Positions 8,753-16,715 of a DNA stretch of 64,000 bases are shown in pieces. Origin of the DNA: an uncultured Clostridium sp. (GTDB lineage Bacteria > Bacillota > Clostridia > Lachnospirales > Lachnospiraceae). Both the position numbers and the translations under genes were made by a program. Position 1 is the stretch's first letter, and each line of letters begins with the position of its first letter. The stretch spans positions 62,001-126,000 of the forward strand of contig URNT01000004.1 in NCBI GenBank assembly GCA_900549235.1, read 5' to 3'. The notes beneath the pieces are model-generated. The model did no database searches. It worked only from the letters and a program-made list of their open reading frames with translations, and had not been told where the DNA came from.

Positions 8753-10008
8753 GTGAGCTGACATACAGAATCGAAGAAGAATCCGTGGATGCAGTGATCG
8801 TAGGAGGCGGCCCTGCCGGACTGGCAGCCGCAGTGGAACTGTACAAAAAAGGGATCCGCAATCTGATCATCCTGGAGCGTGAAAAGCAGTTAGGCGGAAT
8901 CCTCCGCCAGTGTATCCATGACGGTTTCGGGCTTACACGATTTGGAACTACCTTAAGCGGCCCGGAATACGCCCAGCGTTTTATCGACCAGGTAAAGGAG
9001 CTTAAAATCCCTTACCTTACCAATACCTCAGTGCTGGAGGTTTCCGGGGATAAGACAGTCACCGCTGCCACCAGCCAGGGGATCCGCCGCTTTCAGGCAA
9101 AAGCCGTCATCCTTACCATGGGCTGCAGAGAGCGCACCCGAGGTGCTCTGGGAATCCCCGGTGAGCGGCCCACCGGCGTCTTTACCGCAGGCGTGGCCCA
9201 GGCCTACATAAACCTTTACAACCGAATGCCCGCCAAAGAGGTGGTGATCCTGGGATCCGGCGACATCGGGATGATCATGGCCCGCCGCCTTACACTGGAA
9301 GGAGCCCATGTACAGGCCGTATTTGAGATCCAGCCCTATCCAAGCGGCCTTCCCCGAAACATCGAGCAGTGCCTGAATGACTACCATATCCCTCTGTATC
9401 TAAGCCATACGGTAACCGCCATCCACGGCAGCAGCCGTCTCACCGGCGTCACCGTAGCGCAGGTAGACGAGCATTTTAAGCCCATTCCCGGCACAGAGCA
9501 GGAATATGCCTGTGACACCCTGATCCTTTCTGTAGGGCTGATACCGGAAAATGAACTTTCCCTGGATGCAGGCGTTCTCCTGGACGAGAGAACAAAGGGC
9601 GCCTTGGCAGACGAACATTTTCAGACCAATATAGAAGGGATCTTTGCGGCAGGAAATGTACTCCACGTCCACGACCTGGTGGATTTTGTATCCCTGGAAG
9701 CAGAAAAGCTGGCTGAATCCGCCGCCCTTTATATCCAGCAGGGCAGCCTGACCCCCTGCCCCATCGCCATCCGCACCGACCGCTCCATTAACCATACCGT
9801 ACCTCAGCGCATCAGCGGCGCCGCTCCCGTCCGGCTGTCTCTCAGAGTCAGCCGCCCGCAGAAAAACTGCCGGATCGTTGTTCGGCAAAATGGAGCTGAG
9901 GTAGCCTCAAAACCTATGGCAAAGGCCATTCCTGCAGAAATGATCCAGCTTACCTTAAATCCTGACAAGCTGCAGGGAACCAATGATCTGGAGGTGAGTG
10001 TAGAATGA
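8749..10008 (+). CDS. FAD/NAD(P)-dependent oxidoreductase (GlpB/thioredoxin-reductase-like partner)
   Basis: A 419-residue two-dinucleotide-domain flavoprotein. VIVGGGPAGLAAAVEL near residue 18 binds FAD, VVILGSGDIGMIMARRL near 163 is the second nucleotide motif, and EGIFAAGNVLHVHDLVD is the closing FAD motif. The start was placed at 8749, where ATGA overlaps the upstream stop codon, giving translational coupling. In Firmicutes this protein is regularly encoded between a GlpA-like dehydrogenase and a DUF1667 protein, and probably relays electrons from the first to a soluble acceptor. Confidence 0.87.
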   Translation: MSELTYRIEEESVDAVIVGGGPAGLAAAVELYKKGIRNLIILEREKQLGGILRQCIHDGFGLTRFGTTLSGPEYAQRFIDQVKELKIPYLTNTSVLEVSGDKTVTAATSQGIRRFQAKAVILTMGCRERTRGALGIPGERPTGVFTAGVAQAYINLYNRMPAKEVVILGSGDIGMIMARRLTLEGAHVQAVFEIQPYPSGLPRNIEQCLNDYHIPLYLSHTVTAIHGSSRLTGVTVAQVDEHFKPIPGTEQEYACDTLILSVGLIPENELSLDAGVLLDERTKGALADEHFQTNIEGIFAAGNVLHVHDLVDFVSLEAEKLAESAALYIQQGSLTPCPIAIRTDRSINHTVPQRISGAAPVRLSLRVSRPQKNCRIVVRQNGAEVASKPMAKAIPAEMIQLTLNPDKLQGTNDLEVSVE

Positions 10009-10361
10009 CAAGAAAATTTACCTGTATCATCTGTCCCAACGGCTGTGAGATCACTGCAGAAACAGAAGGCAGTCTGACCATCACCGGAGCCGCCTGCCCC
10101 AGGGGAACCGATTATGTAAAACAGGAGCTGACCGCCCCCGTCAGGAACATCGCCACCTCCGTACTGGTAAAGGAGGGTGATCTCCCTCTTGCCAGTGTCC
10201 GGCTGACCGCCCCTATTCCCAGAGAGCGGATCTTTGACGCCATGAAGGAAATCAGGGGCTGCGTCCTCACCGCTCCGGTACAGGCCGGTACAGTGGTGAT
10301 CCATCAGCTTCTGGGATATGATTCAGATGTGATCGTAACAAAGGATGTAGAAAAAGCATAA
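10005..10361 (+). CDS. DUF1667 cysteine-containing small protein
   Basis: A 118-residue DUF1667 protein starting with an ATGA overlap on the previous gene. Cysteines are concentrated at the N terminus (CIICPNGC) and at ACPRG, a pattern like a small metal or iron-sulfur site, and the remainder resembles a compact domain seen in molybdopterin and oxidoreductase accessory proteins. It is the conserved third member of the GlpA-like/FAD-oxidoreductase/DUF1667 operon. The exact role is unknown; electron transfer between the two flavoproteins or to a partner is the likely role. The gene converges with the GntR gene only 5 bp away. Confidence 0.85.
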   Translation: MTRKFTCIICPNGCEITAETEGSLTITGAACPRGTDYVKQELTAPVRNIATSVLVKEGDLPLASVRLTAPIPRERIFDAMKEIRGCVLTAPVQAGTVVIHQLLGYDSDVIVTKDVEKA

Positions 10362-10366
10362 ACAAT

Positions 10367-11059
10367 CTATGATTTTTTCTGATAATAATCAGGAAACATT
10401 TCAATCAGAATCTTCTGGTCTGTCAGGGCGGTGGAGATGTGATGGATCACCGCCTCCCTGGCCGCCTGCTTATCATGTGCCTCAAGAGCCCGGCAGATGT
10501 CCTGATGCTCACTGATCACCCGGTCAGAAACGCTGATCCGGTAGCTGAGCTTGCGCTGCCGGTCAAAATGAGGCATCACTCCCTGGAGTGTATCATAGAT
10601 AAACGACATACCGCACATATCAAAAAATTCCTTATGAAACGCAATATCCAGATCCAGAAATTTCTCAAAATTCTCCCTTGGTCCGTTAGCCGCATAGTCC
10701 CTCTGGAGAGTAATATAATCATAAAGATTGTCCAGATGGTCCTGAGTCAGCCGGTCGCAGCACATCTCCGCCAGGGATCCTTCGATCATCTGCCGCAGGG
10801 TGCAGACCTGCTCCACGATGCTGTGATCGATAAGAGACACAAACATCCCCCTCTGAGGATAGCTTTCAATCAAATGGCTGCTGATCAGCGTCAGGATCGC
10901 CTCCCGCACCGGAGTCCGGCTGATATTCAATTCCTTAGAAATCTCAATATCAGAAATCTTCTGTCCCGGAAGATATTTAAGATTTACAATATTCTGTAAA
11001 ATATAACGGTATGCGTATTCACGGGCCGTCTCGCCCGGTCTTTGTATGAAATGTTCCAT
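10367..11059 (-). CDS. GntR-family (FCD) transcriptional regulator
   Basis: A 230-residue GntR regulator. The winged helix spans about residues 18-80 (QKISDIEISKELNISRTPVREAIL, then SYPQRGMFVS), and the FCD effector domain follows, with the acidic/histidine metal-site pattern (DLDIAFHKEFF near 135 and late histidines). The start was set at 11059 because AGAAAGGTCAGG precedes that ATG; the 19 residues further upstream in frame look non-coding. It is divergent from the zinc alcohol dehydrogenase gene, with a 290-bp region holding three copies of an 11-bp operator candidate. Confidence 0.88.
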   Translation of the reverse strand: MEHFIQRPGETAREYAYRYILQNIVNLKYLPGQKISDIEISKELNISRTPVREAILTLISSHLIESYPQRGMFVSLIDHSIVEQVCTLRQMIEGSLAEMCCDRLTQDHLDNLYDYITLQRDYAANGPRENFEKFLDLDIAFHKEFFDMCGMSFIYDTLQGVMPHFDRQRKLSYRISVSDRVISEHQDICRALEAHDKQAAREAVIHHISTALTDQKILIEMFPDYYQKKS

Positions 11060-11119
11060 GTACCTGACCTTTCTGTTGGTCCGATCCCCAGATCTTGTCC
11101 GGATCAACCCCACCAAAGT

Positions 11120-11292
11120 AATATACTACTCATTTTTATACTATACTGTGGAAAATGCCTGTATGTCAATGCTTTCTCGAAACCAAAGGTTGTAAAGAGG
11201 GGTTTCTTTTATTCAAAATAGTAGTATATTGAGGGAAGGTTTACATGAATGAAAAACCATATCTTGACACCAGCACTCACAAGTAGTATATT
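11120..11292. promoter_or_regulatory. Divergent promoters with three AGTAGTATATT operator copies
   Basis: The 11-bp sequence AGTAGTATATT occurs three times: at 11220-11230 and 11282-11292 on the plus strand and at 11120-11130 on the minus strand. The third plus-strand copy covers the -10 of a near-perfect promoter for the dehydrogenase (TTGACA 11264-11269, 17 bp, TATATT 11287-11292). The minus-strand copy lies just downstream of a promoter for the GntR gene (TTGACA on the minus strand at 11164-11169, 18 bp, TATAGT at 11140-11145). The sites are placed for repression of both genes by the GntR protein. Confidence 0.65.
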
Positions 11293-11349
11293 AATCTTAA
11301 TTAGATATATCACTATACATATAATATATCAAGATAGGAGTGCAGAATT

Positions 11350-12369
11350 ATGAAAGCCATCAAGTTTGAAGAACCATGGAAAGTAGAATGTATCAGCACA
11401 GCTATGCCCGAGCCCAAGGAAGGCCAGGCACTGATCCGGGTTAAATCAGCAGGGATCTGCGGAAGCGATATTGGAGCGTTCAGAGGAACCAATCCTCTGG
11501 TTTCCTATCCCCGGATCATCGGCCACGAGATCGCAGGTGAGATCGTGTCCATCCCTGAGGATAACAAACAAGGCTTAAAGCCCGGCGACCATGTAATCGT
11601 AGATCCTTATCTGTATTGCGGCAGCTGCTATCCCTGCTCCATCGGGCGCACCAACTGCTGTATTGATCTGAAGGTACTTGGCGTCCATGTAGAAGGCGGA
11701 ATGTCAGAGTATATGGCCCATCCGGCCGATATGCTGTGGAAGCTGCCAGAGGATATGCCCTGGGAGCTGGCCCCCATCGCAGAGCCTCTTACCATCGCCC
11801 TTCACGGGATCCACAGAGGAGGCTTAAAGGCCGGGGAGCATGTGGTGATCATCGGCGCCGGCCCCATCGGACTGCTGGCTGCCATGGCAGCGCTGTCCTA
11901 TCAGGCTGTGCCTATCCTGGTAGATGTGGTAGATGAAAGACTGGAATTTGCCAGAGAGCTGGGTGTGGAATTCACCATCAATTCCCTGAAGGAAAATGCA
12001 GAAGAAAAGGTAACCGAGTATACCAATGGCCGCAAGGCAGAGCTGGTCATGGAGTGCTCCGGCGCTAACGCGGCCATCCGCTCCACCCTGGATCTGGTAG
12101 CCAATGCCGGCCGTATCACCCTGACCGGCTGGCCCAAGGTAGAAACTCCCCTTCCAACCGACGCCATCACCCGGAAGGAAGTAGACATCCGCGGTGCCCG
12201 CACCAGCGCAGGCGAATTTGAAGAAGCCATTGACCTGATCTACACCGGAAAGGTAGACGCCAGAAAGATCCTCACCAAGGTGGTTTCTATCGATGAGGCT
12301 CCTGGGGTAATCGTTGATATTGAGAAAAATCCCGGGGATTATATGAAGGTGAATGTGATGATGGATTGA
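11350..12369 (+). CDS. Zinc-dependent alcohol/polyol dehydrogenase (MDR family)
   Basis: A 339-residue medium-chain dehydrogenase. Catalytic zinc ligands are C37, H59-E60 and E145; the structural zinc cysteines are at 90, 93, 96 and 104; and the Rossmann motif GAGPIG is at 169-174. Overall it resembles the sorbitol / L-threonine / hexuronate-type dehydrogenases, which oxidise a secondary alcohol with NAD+. The exact substrate is not decidable. TAGGAG lies upstream of the ATG. It is transcribed divergently from the GntR regulator and ends at a 12-bp stem terminator, so it is probably monocistronic and inducible. Confidence 0.9.
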   Translation: MKAIKFEEPWKVECISTAMPEPKEGQALIRVKSAGICGSDIGAFRGTNPLVSYPRIIGHEIAGEIVSIPEDNKQGLKPGDHVIVDPYLYCGSCYPCSIGRTNCCIDLKVLGVHVEGGMSEYMAHPADMLWKLPEDMPWELAPIAEPLTIALHGIHRGGLKAGEHVVIIGAGPIGLLAAMAALSYQAVPILVDVVDERLEFARELGVEFTINSLKENAEEKVTEYTNGRKAELVMECSGANAAIRSTLDLVANAGRITLTGWPKVETPLPTDAITRKEVDIRGARTSAGEFEEAIDLIYTGKVDARKILTKVVSIDEAPGVIVDIEKNPGDYMKVNVMMD

Positions 12370-12391
12370 GGGTTGTGAGACTCTGTAAGAG

Positions 12392-12422
12392 GAGCTGCTG
12401 CACTGGATTTGTGCAGCAGCTC
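12392..12422 (+). terminator. Terminator of the zinc dehydrogenase gene
   Basis: GAGCTGCTGCAC (12392-12403) pairs perfectly with GTGCAGCAGCTC (12411-12422) over a 7-base loop. It begins 23 bp past the stop codon. The following T-rich stretch is short (TTTC), so release may be imperfect. Confidence 0.75.
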
Positions 12423-12439
12423 TTTCAAGTAATTGGAAT

Positions 12440-12678
12440 TTACAAACTTCTCTCATAACATATCTCCTGTGTTTCAAAACAGGGTTTAACCTTTCCGTAT
12501 GTAACAAAGCCGCAAGCTTCATAAAATTTTCTGGCTCTGTTATTATCTGTAAATACCCAGAGCATTACTTTCATATATCCGGCAGAATATGCCCAAATGC
12601 AGCTTTCCAGCTTTCAGTTTGTATATACGCCAAATCTGATTCATCGCCAGACTGCACGTTTCTAATCAAGTAATCCAT
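12440..12678 (-). pseudogene. GNAT acetyltransferase, internally deleted
   Basis: The first reading frame from an ATG at 12678 gives MDYLIRNVQSGDESDLAYIQ and continues to WKAAFGHI before a stop. Immediately after, in another frame, the characteristic C-terminal GNAT block appears: LWVFTDNNRARKFYEACGF, ending at 12440. An intact GNAT needs roughly 70 to 80 more residues between these parts, including the acetyl-CoA-binding Q/RxxGxG/A loop, which is absent. This is therefore an N-terminus joined to a C-terminus after loss of the middle. It occupies most of the gap between the dehydrogenase terminator and the DUF4173 gene. Confidence 0.8.
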
Positions 12679-12709
12679 ATAGACATCTCCTCAAAAATCT
12701 TGTGCTTAT

Positions 12710-14197
12710 TTATGATTCTTCCCCCAGTTCCCCATAAAATACCCGGTTCCACTTCATACCTCCCCATCCATTTTTCTCCCCCTTACGTCTGTACTCCTGA
12801 AGGATCTCCTCCCTGGCGCTTTCATCCTTCATTTTCTTCACCGCAGCCGCCCCGTCGCAGGACAAGCTCTCAAGATACCAGATCCGCTCCTCCGTCATGC
12901 CCTCCTCTGTCTGCTCCCAGCAGGCGATATTATAACGGGCCGCTACATAGTCCGGCTTTGCCCAGACCAGAGCCAGGTAAAACAGGCTGACCGTCACCAG
13001 AAAATACCGAAACAGCGGAAAATGGTTGTTAAAAATCAGAACGATCACACCGGCCATCAGGACGGCAATTACCACCAGAGACCACAGCACCAGCACCCTT
13101 AAAAATGTCAGCTGATATTGCTCTATATACAATATCATCCGGTAAGCCGCCGACGCAATCATTATATAAGTACACAGGCTGATCACGATCAGGACTCCAT
13201 CTAAAACCAAGTGCTTTTTCACATATTTCAGGCACAGAAGAACCATAACCAGATTCAGGGATGCCACAAAAAGGAGCTGGAAAAAGCCTTCTCTGGCGTA
13301 ATTCGAATAGGTTATCCACTCTCCATCCGGCAGATTTCCCTGCCTCAAAAACAGATACACCACCTGAATCCCGCAGAATACCAGATACAAAAGAGCGATC
13401 ATCCCCATAAAGCTGATGGCCCAGGCCGCCGATCCCCTGCGCCGGTCCGTTACCGACTCCCGGATTCCTCCCACCCGCACCGCACAAGTCAGGGCATACA
13501 TACAAACAGCCCAGAAAGCCGCCGATACCACCCACCCAATTACAGAAAATGGGTTCAAGTAAGAATCCATCAGCGTATACAGCATATTATCAAATACCCG
13601 GTCCGCGCTGGCAAGGAACACGGACAAAAAAATCAGCATCGGGATAGAGGCGCAGAATCCCCCAAGCACTGCAATAACCGTCTTATACCTCTGGCTTTTT
13701 ACCGACTGCACAAAGCTTTTGAAATGTCCGAAAAAGACCAGACTCATCCCCACCGTCTGCAAAAGCAGGGTGCACACAGCTCCTGCATATTTCCCTATAT
13801 TCCACTCCCTGTCCTCATAACACTGATGGAGCAGGAAAATGCAGAACAGAACCCCCAATATCATCCGGTTCATAAAAAACCCAAAAAACGCTTCCCCGGT
13901 AAATGCCGTAGAAAGTCCTGTCAGCAAGGACACTGCACCCAGAAAATAAGACCCGCGCTTGATCTGCTTTCCCTTTTTCTTCAAAATGTACCAGGCCCCG
14001 CCGTAAGCCGCCGCCACAAAGAAAAACACTCCGATCCCCATGGTATTTTTATGGAGGCACACCGCCCCGATCACGCCGAATACCACAGACATAATCCCCA
14101 GAAACCCAAATTCATCTCTCTGGCGCTCCAAAACCGCCTGGATGTGCTGCTCTTTTATATTCCTTGTTTCTGTAATTTCCATCATCTCATCACTCAT
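12710..14197 (-). CDS. DUF4173 multi-pass membrane protein
   Basis: A 495-residue protein with a soluble N terminus of about 30 residues, roughly ten hydrophobic segments, and a hydrophilic C-terminal domain of about 75 residues. The SVFLASADRVF segment in the centre and the overall pattern match the DUF4173/DUF4153 family, whose function is unknown. Its first codons overlap the XRE regulator gene by 8 bp, and a DUF2975 membrane protein gene lies upstream, so the three form one transcription unit. The last ORF residues (RVFYGELGEES) are acidic. Confidence 0.8.
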   Translation of the reverse strand: MSDEMMEITETRNIKEQHIQAVLERQRDEFGFLGIMSVVFGVIGAVCLHKNTMGIGVFFFVAAAYGGAWYILKKKGKQIKRGSYFLGAVSLLTGLSTAFTGEAFFGFFMNRMILGVLFCIFLLHQCYEDREWNIGKYAGAVCTLLLQTVGMSLVFFGHFKSFVQSVKSQRYKTVIAVLGGFCASIPMLIFLSVFLASADRVFDNMLYTLMDSYLNPFSVIGWVVSAAFWAVCMYALTCAVRVGGIRESVTDRRRGSAAWAISFMGMIALLYLVFCGIQVVYLFLRQGNLPDGEWITYSNYAREGFFQLLFVASLNLVMVLLCLKYVKKHLVLDGVLIVISLCTYIMIASAAYRMILYIEQYQLTFLRVLVLWSLVVIAVLMAGVIVLIFNNHFPLFRYFLVTVSLFYLALVWAKPDYVAARYNIACWEQTEEGMTEERIWYLESLSCDGAAAVKKMKDESAREEILQEYRRKGEKNGWGGMKWNRVFYGELGEES

Positions 14198-14405
14198 CCT
14201 GATCCTCCTCGTATGAAAGTATATCGCCCGGCTGACAGTCCAGCGCCTTGCAGATCGCCTCCAGAGTGGAAAAACGAATGGCCTTTGCCTTATTATTCTT
14301 AAGGATCGAAAGGTTTGCCATGGTAATATCCACCTCTGCCGCCAGTTCCTTTAAGCCCTTTTTTCTCCTGGCCATCATTACATCCAGATTGATCACAATT
14401 CCCAT
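14190..14405 (-). CDS. Small XRE-family (Cro/CI) DNA-binding protein
   Basis: A 71-residue helix-turn-helix protein. The DNA-recognition segment is LKELAAEVDITMANLSILK followed by FSTLEAICKALDCQPGDIL, the form found in small YozG-like regulators that accompany DUF2975 membrane proteins. It starts 22 bp after the DUF2975 gene and overlaps the DUF4173 gene by 8 bp. It probably represses its own operon; whether the membrane partner modulates it is not known. Confidence 0.9.
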   Translation of the reverse strand: MGIVINLDVMMARRKKGLKELAAEVDITMANLSILKNNKAKAIRFSTLEAICKALDCQPGDILSYEEDQDE

Positions 14406-14427
14406 ATTCCGTCTCCGCCTTTCTGTC

Positions 14428-14874
14428 TTATATGGTCAGGTCATTTTCCTCTTTATAGCTTACCGCCTGTTCAAATACCTGCCCCAGCACAAAGCAGAAC
14501 AGCCCGGCAATAAAAAATACAGCGATAATAAATACGGTCGAAGGCGTAAATGCAATAGGCAGCCGGATCACCGACATAAGCGCCGTTAAAAAGCTGTACC
14601 GCCCCATCCGCCTGAGAGCCAGCCCATTTTCCCGCACAAAAGCCCGGTCCTTTAACACCGTCTCAAACATTTTCCTAAGTTCCCATACAATCAGGATGCA
14701 GAACACCCCTGAAATCATATAGAGCATACACTGAGCCGTATAATACCGGTGAAATACCTCCAGATAAAATCCCACCTGGTAAAAAATCAGCGGAATCCCC
14801 ACAGTCAGCAAAATCCCTCCATAATACATCAGATCCAACAGCCTCTTCGTAAAACGTACCAATCCCCGGTTCAT
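14428..14874 (-). CDS. DUF2975 membrane protein
   Basis: A 148-residue protein with four hydrophobic segments (about 15-35, 48-66, 92-112 and 115-135) and the conserved DRAFVRENGLALRRMG stretch between the second and third, which identifies DUF2975. It is first in the DUF2975/XRE/DUF4173 operon. This pairing with a tiny XRE regulator is common in Firmicutes, but no biochemical function is established. A promoter with TTGAAA and TATATT elements lies just upstream. Confidence 0.87.
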   Translation of the reverse strand: MNRGLVRFTKRLLDLMYYGGILLTVGIPLIFYQVGFYLEVFHRYYTAQCMLYMISGVFCILIVWELRKMFETVLKDRAFVRENGLALRRMGRYSFLTALMSVIRLPIAFTPSTVFIIAVFFIAGLFCFVLGQVFEQAVSYKEENDLTI

Positions 14875-14909
14875 AAAATCTACCGCCTTTCTTTCTTGCT
14901 TTTAAAAGG

Positions 14910-14938
14910 AATATAGCACCATATTTTCCATTTTTCAA
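14910..14938 (-). promoter_or_regulatory. Sigma-A promoter of the DUF2975/XRE/DUF4173 operon
   Basis: On the minus strand TTGAAA (14933-14938) and TATATT (14910-14915) are 17 bp apart, 35 bp before the DUF2975 start codon at 14874. Confidence 0.65.
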
Positions 14939-15459
14939 TATATATTTATCGAAAAACAATAAATTAATATTGATAATAAATAATTTTTAAAGAGATTGTA
15001 AGATATATGGCCGCTTACGGCTTTTGAAAAATTTTTATTCTATGCAATAAACTGCCCTTCACTGCCGGTTTCAATCAGACGGGCAGATAGTATGTTGAAT
15101 GTGCAATTCTCGTTTGTTATTTTCTTAACATTTCCTGTCAAAATCTAAAAAATTTTGAGTTTTTAAAAATTTTTTTAGCTATTTTATTCAAGTATTTCGG
15201 CTATTTTCTGGTTTATTTAGTAAATTTCCCTATGTTTTCGTTAAATTGTTCACACAAAAATACAATCCAATTTCTACTTTTATTTCGGATTACCGTTATT
15301 TTTCTGACGATCATTTTCTTTTGATCCATCTATTTTCCTTAAAAATTTCACTGATAATTTATTTTATTTTTTTAACAAGCGAAATTATACTTTTTATTGT
15401 TAAAATAAAAACGTATTTTGTTTTTTAATTATCAATTATTTGTGAAAATATTATTAAAT
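14939..15459. other. A+T-rich intergenic region without a recognisable gene
   Basis: About 520 bp between the divergent DUF2975 operon and the iron alcohol dehydrogenase operon. Base composition is far more A+T-rich than the flanking genes. It holds a small GCCG-CTTA-CGGC hairpin followed by TTTT (15010-15025) and a CTGCCC/GGGCAG repeat near 15051-15084. Short open frames here have no ribosome-binding site and resemble nothing I know. I see no riboswitch or tRNA. It may be a long regulatory region for the downstream dehydrogenase operon. Confidence 0.5.
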
Positions 15460-15518
15460 TTGACAGATTATTTTTCCTCTGCTATCATCCAGTTATAAGA
15501 CAGCTCCCGGAGCGGGAG
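15460..15518 (+). promoter_or_regulatory. Strong sigma-A promoter plus leader hairpin for the alcohol/aldehyde dehydrogenase operon
   Basis: TTGACA (15460-15465) is followed 17 bp later by TATCAT (15483-15488), close to the consensus. The leader then contains CTCCCG-GAG-CGGGAG (15504-15518), a stable stem-loop at about +10, which could protect the transcript or bind a regulator. The start codon follows at 15548 with an AAGGGGG ribosome-binding site. Confidence 0.75.
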
Positions 15519-15547
15519 GCTGACATACTTTTAAGGGGGTAGCAACC

Positions 15548-16705
15548 ATGTCTACATATTATTTTTTACCAACGCGCAACGTATTTGGAGAAGGCGCTGT
15601 AACAGAAGCAGGAGCGCTGGCAAAAAGCCTTGGAGCAGGAAAATGCCTGATCGTAACAGACAAATTTCTGGCTGAAATCGGAATGGCCGACCGGATCGGG
15701 GGGATCTTAAAGAAAGCCGGTGTGGACTTTGCCATATTCCCGGGAGCAGAGCCAAACCCGACGGATAAAAACGTAGAAGCCGGCGTAACCGCCTACACCG
15801 AACATGGCTGCGACTCCATTATCTCCCTAGGCGGCGGCTCCTCCCATGACTGCGCCAAGGGCATCGGCCTGGTAGCCGCAAACGGCGGAAGAATCGCTGA
15901 TTTTGAGGGAGTAGACAAATCCAGCCATCCCATGGTGCCGCTGATGGCTATCAATACAACAGCAGGAACTGCTTCCGAGATCACCCGGTTCTGTATCATT
16001 ACAGACACCTCAAGAAAGGTGAAAATGGCCATTGTTGACTGGAGAATCACACCTCAGATCGCCATCAATGACCCGGAGCTTATGAAGGGGATGCCGCCAT
16101 CCTTAACCGCCGCCACCGGCATGGATGCTCTGACCCACGCTATCGAGGCTTATGTTTCCACCGACGCCAATCCTCTCACCGACGCCGCAGCCATTATGGC
16201 AATTAAAATGATTTCCCACTACCTTCCAAAGGCAGTAGCAAACGGAAATTATATGAAGGCCCGGGACAAAATGGCCTACGCACAGTACCTGGCAGGCATC
16301 GCATTTAACAATGCGTCCCTGGGCTACGTTCATGCCATGGCCCATCAGCTGGGCGGCTTTTACAACCTGCCTCATGGCGTCTGCAACGCCATTCTCCTGC
16401 CTTATGTAGAGCAGTACAATCTCATCGGCAATATGAACCGGTTCCGGGACATTGCCGAGGCCATGGGTGTCCGCACTGAGGGACTTTCCGTGTCAGAGGC
16501 CGCAGACCAGGCCATTGAAGCCATCAGGAAACTAAGCCGCCAGCTTGGCATCCCGGCCAATTTAAAGGAACTGGGAGTAAAGGAAGAAGATTTTGCCATT
16601 ATGGCAGAAAATGCAAAAAAAGATGTATGCCAGCTTACCAACCCGAGAACTGCAACTAAGGAACAGGTCATCGAAATTTACCGCCAGGCATATGACGGAG
16701 AATAG
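15548..16705 (+). CDS. Iron-containing alcohol dehydrogenase
   Basis: A 385-residue type III alcohol dehydrogenase. The coenzyme motif GGGSS is at 95-99, and the iron site is D193, H197, H262 and H276 (TGMDALTHAIEAY and HAMAHQLGGFYNLPHG signatures). It resembles the methanol/ethanol/1,3-propanediol dehydrogenase branch and probably interconverts a primary alcohol and its aldehyde with NAD(H). It stands first in an operon with an aldehyde dehydrogenase 10 bp downstream, so alcohol and aldehyde steps are coupled. The specific alcohol is unknown. Confidence 0.92.
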   Translation: MSTYYFLPTRNVFGEGAVTEAGALAKSLGAGKCLIVTDKFLAEIGMADRIGGILKKAGVDFAIFPGAEPNPTDKNVEAGVTAYTEHGCDSIISLGGGSSHDCAKGIGLVAANGGRIADFEGVDKSSHPMVPLMAINTTAGTASEITRFCIITDTSRKVKMAIVDWRITPQIAINDPELMKGMPPSLTAATGMDALTHAIEAYVSTDANPLTDAAAIMAIKMISHYLPKAVANGNYMKARDKMAYAQYLAGIAFNNASLGYVHAMAHQLGGFYNLPHGVCNAILLPYVEQYNLIGNMNRFRDIAEAMGVRTEGLSVSEAADQAIEAIRKLSRQLGIPANLKELGVKEEDFAIMAENAKKDVCQLTNPRTATKEQVIEIYRQAYDGE

Positions 16706-16715
16706 GAGGAGTTTT

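Noticed and set aside
11824..12522. 232-codon open frame on the minus strand
   Set aside because: It overlaps the zinc dehydrogenase gene and its terminator in antisense and has no recognisable domain.
13211..14302. 363-codon open frame on the plus strand
   Set aside because: It is antisense to the DUF4173 gene and rich in His, Pro and Gln, as expected for the reverse of a membrane-protein gene.
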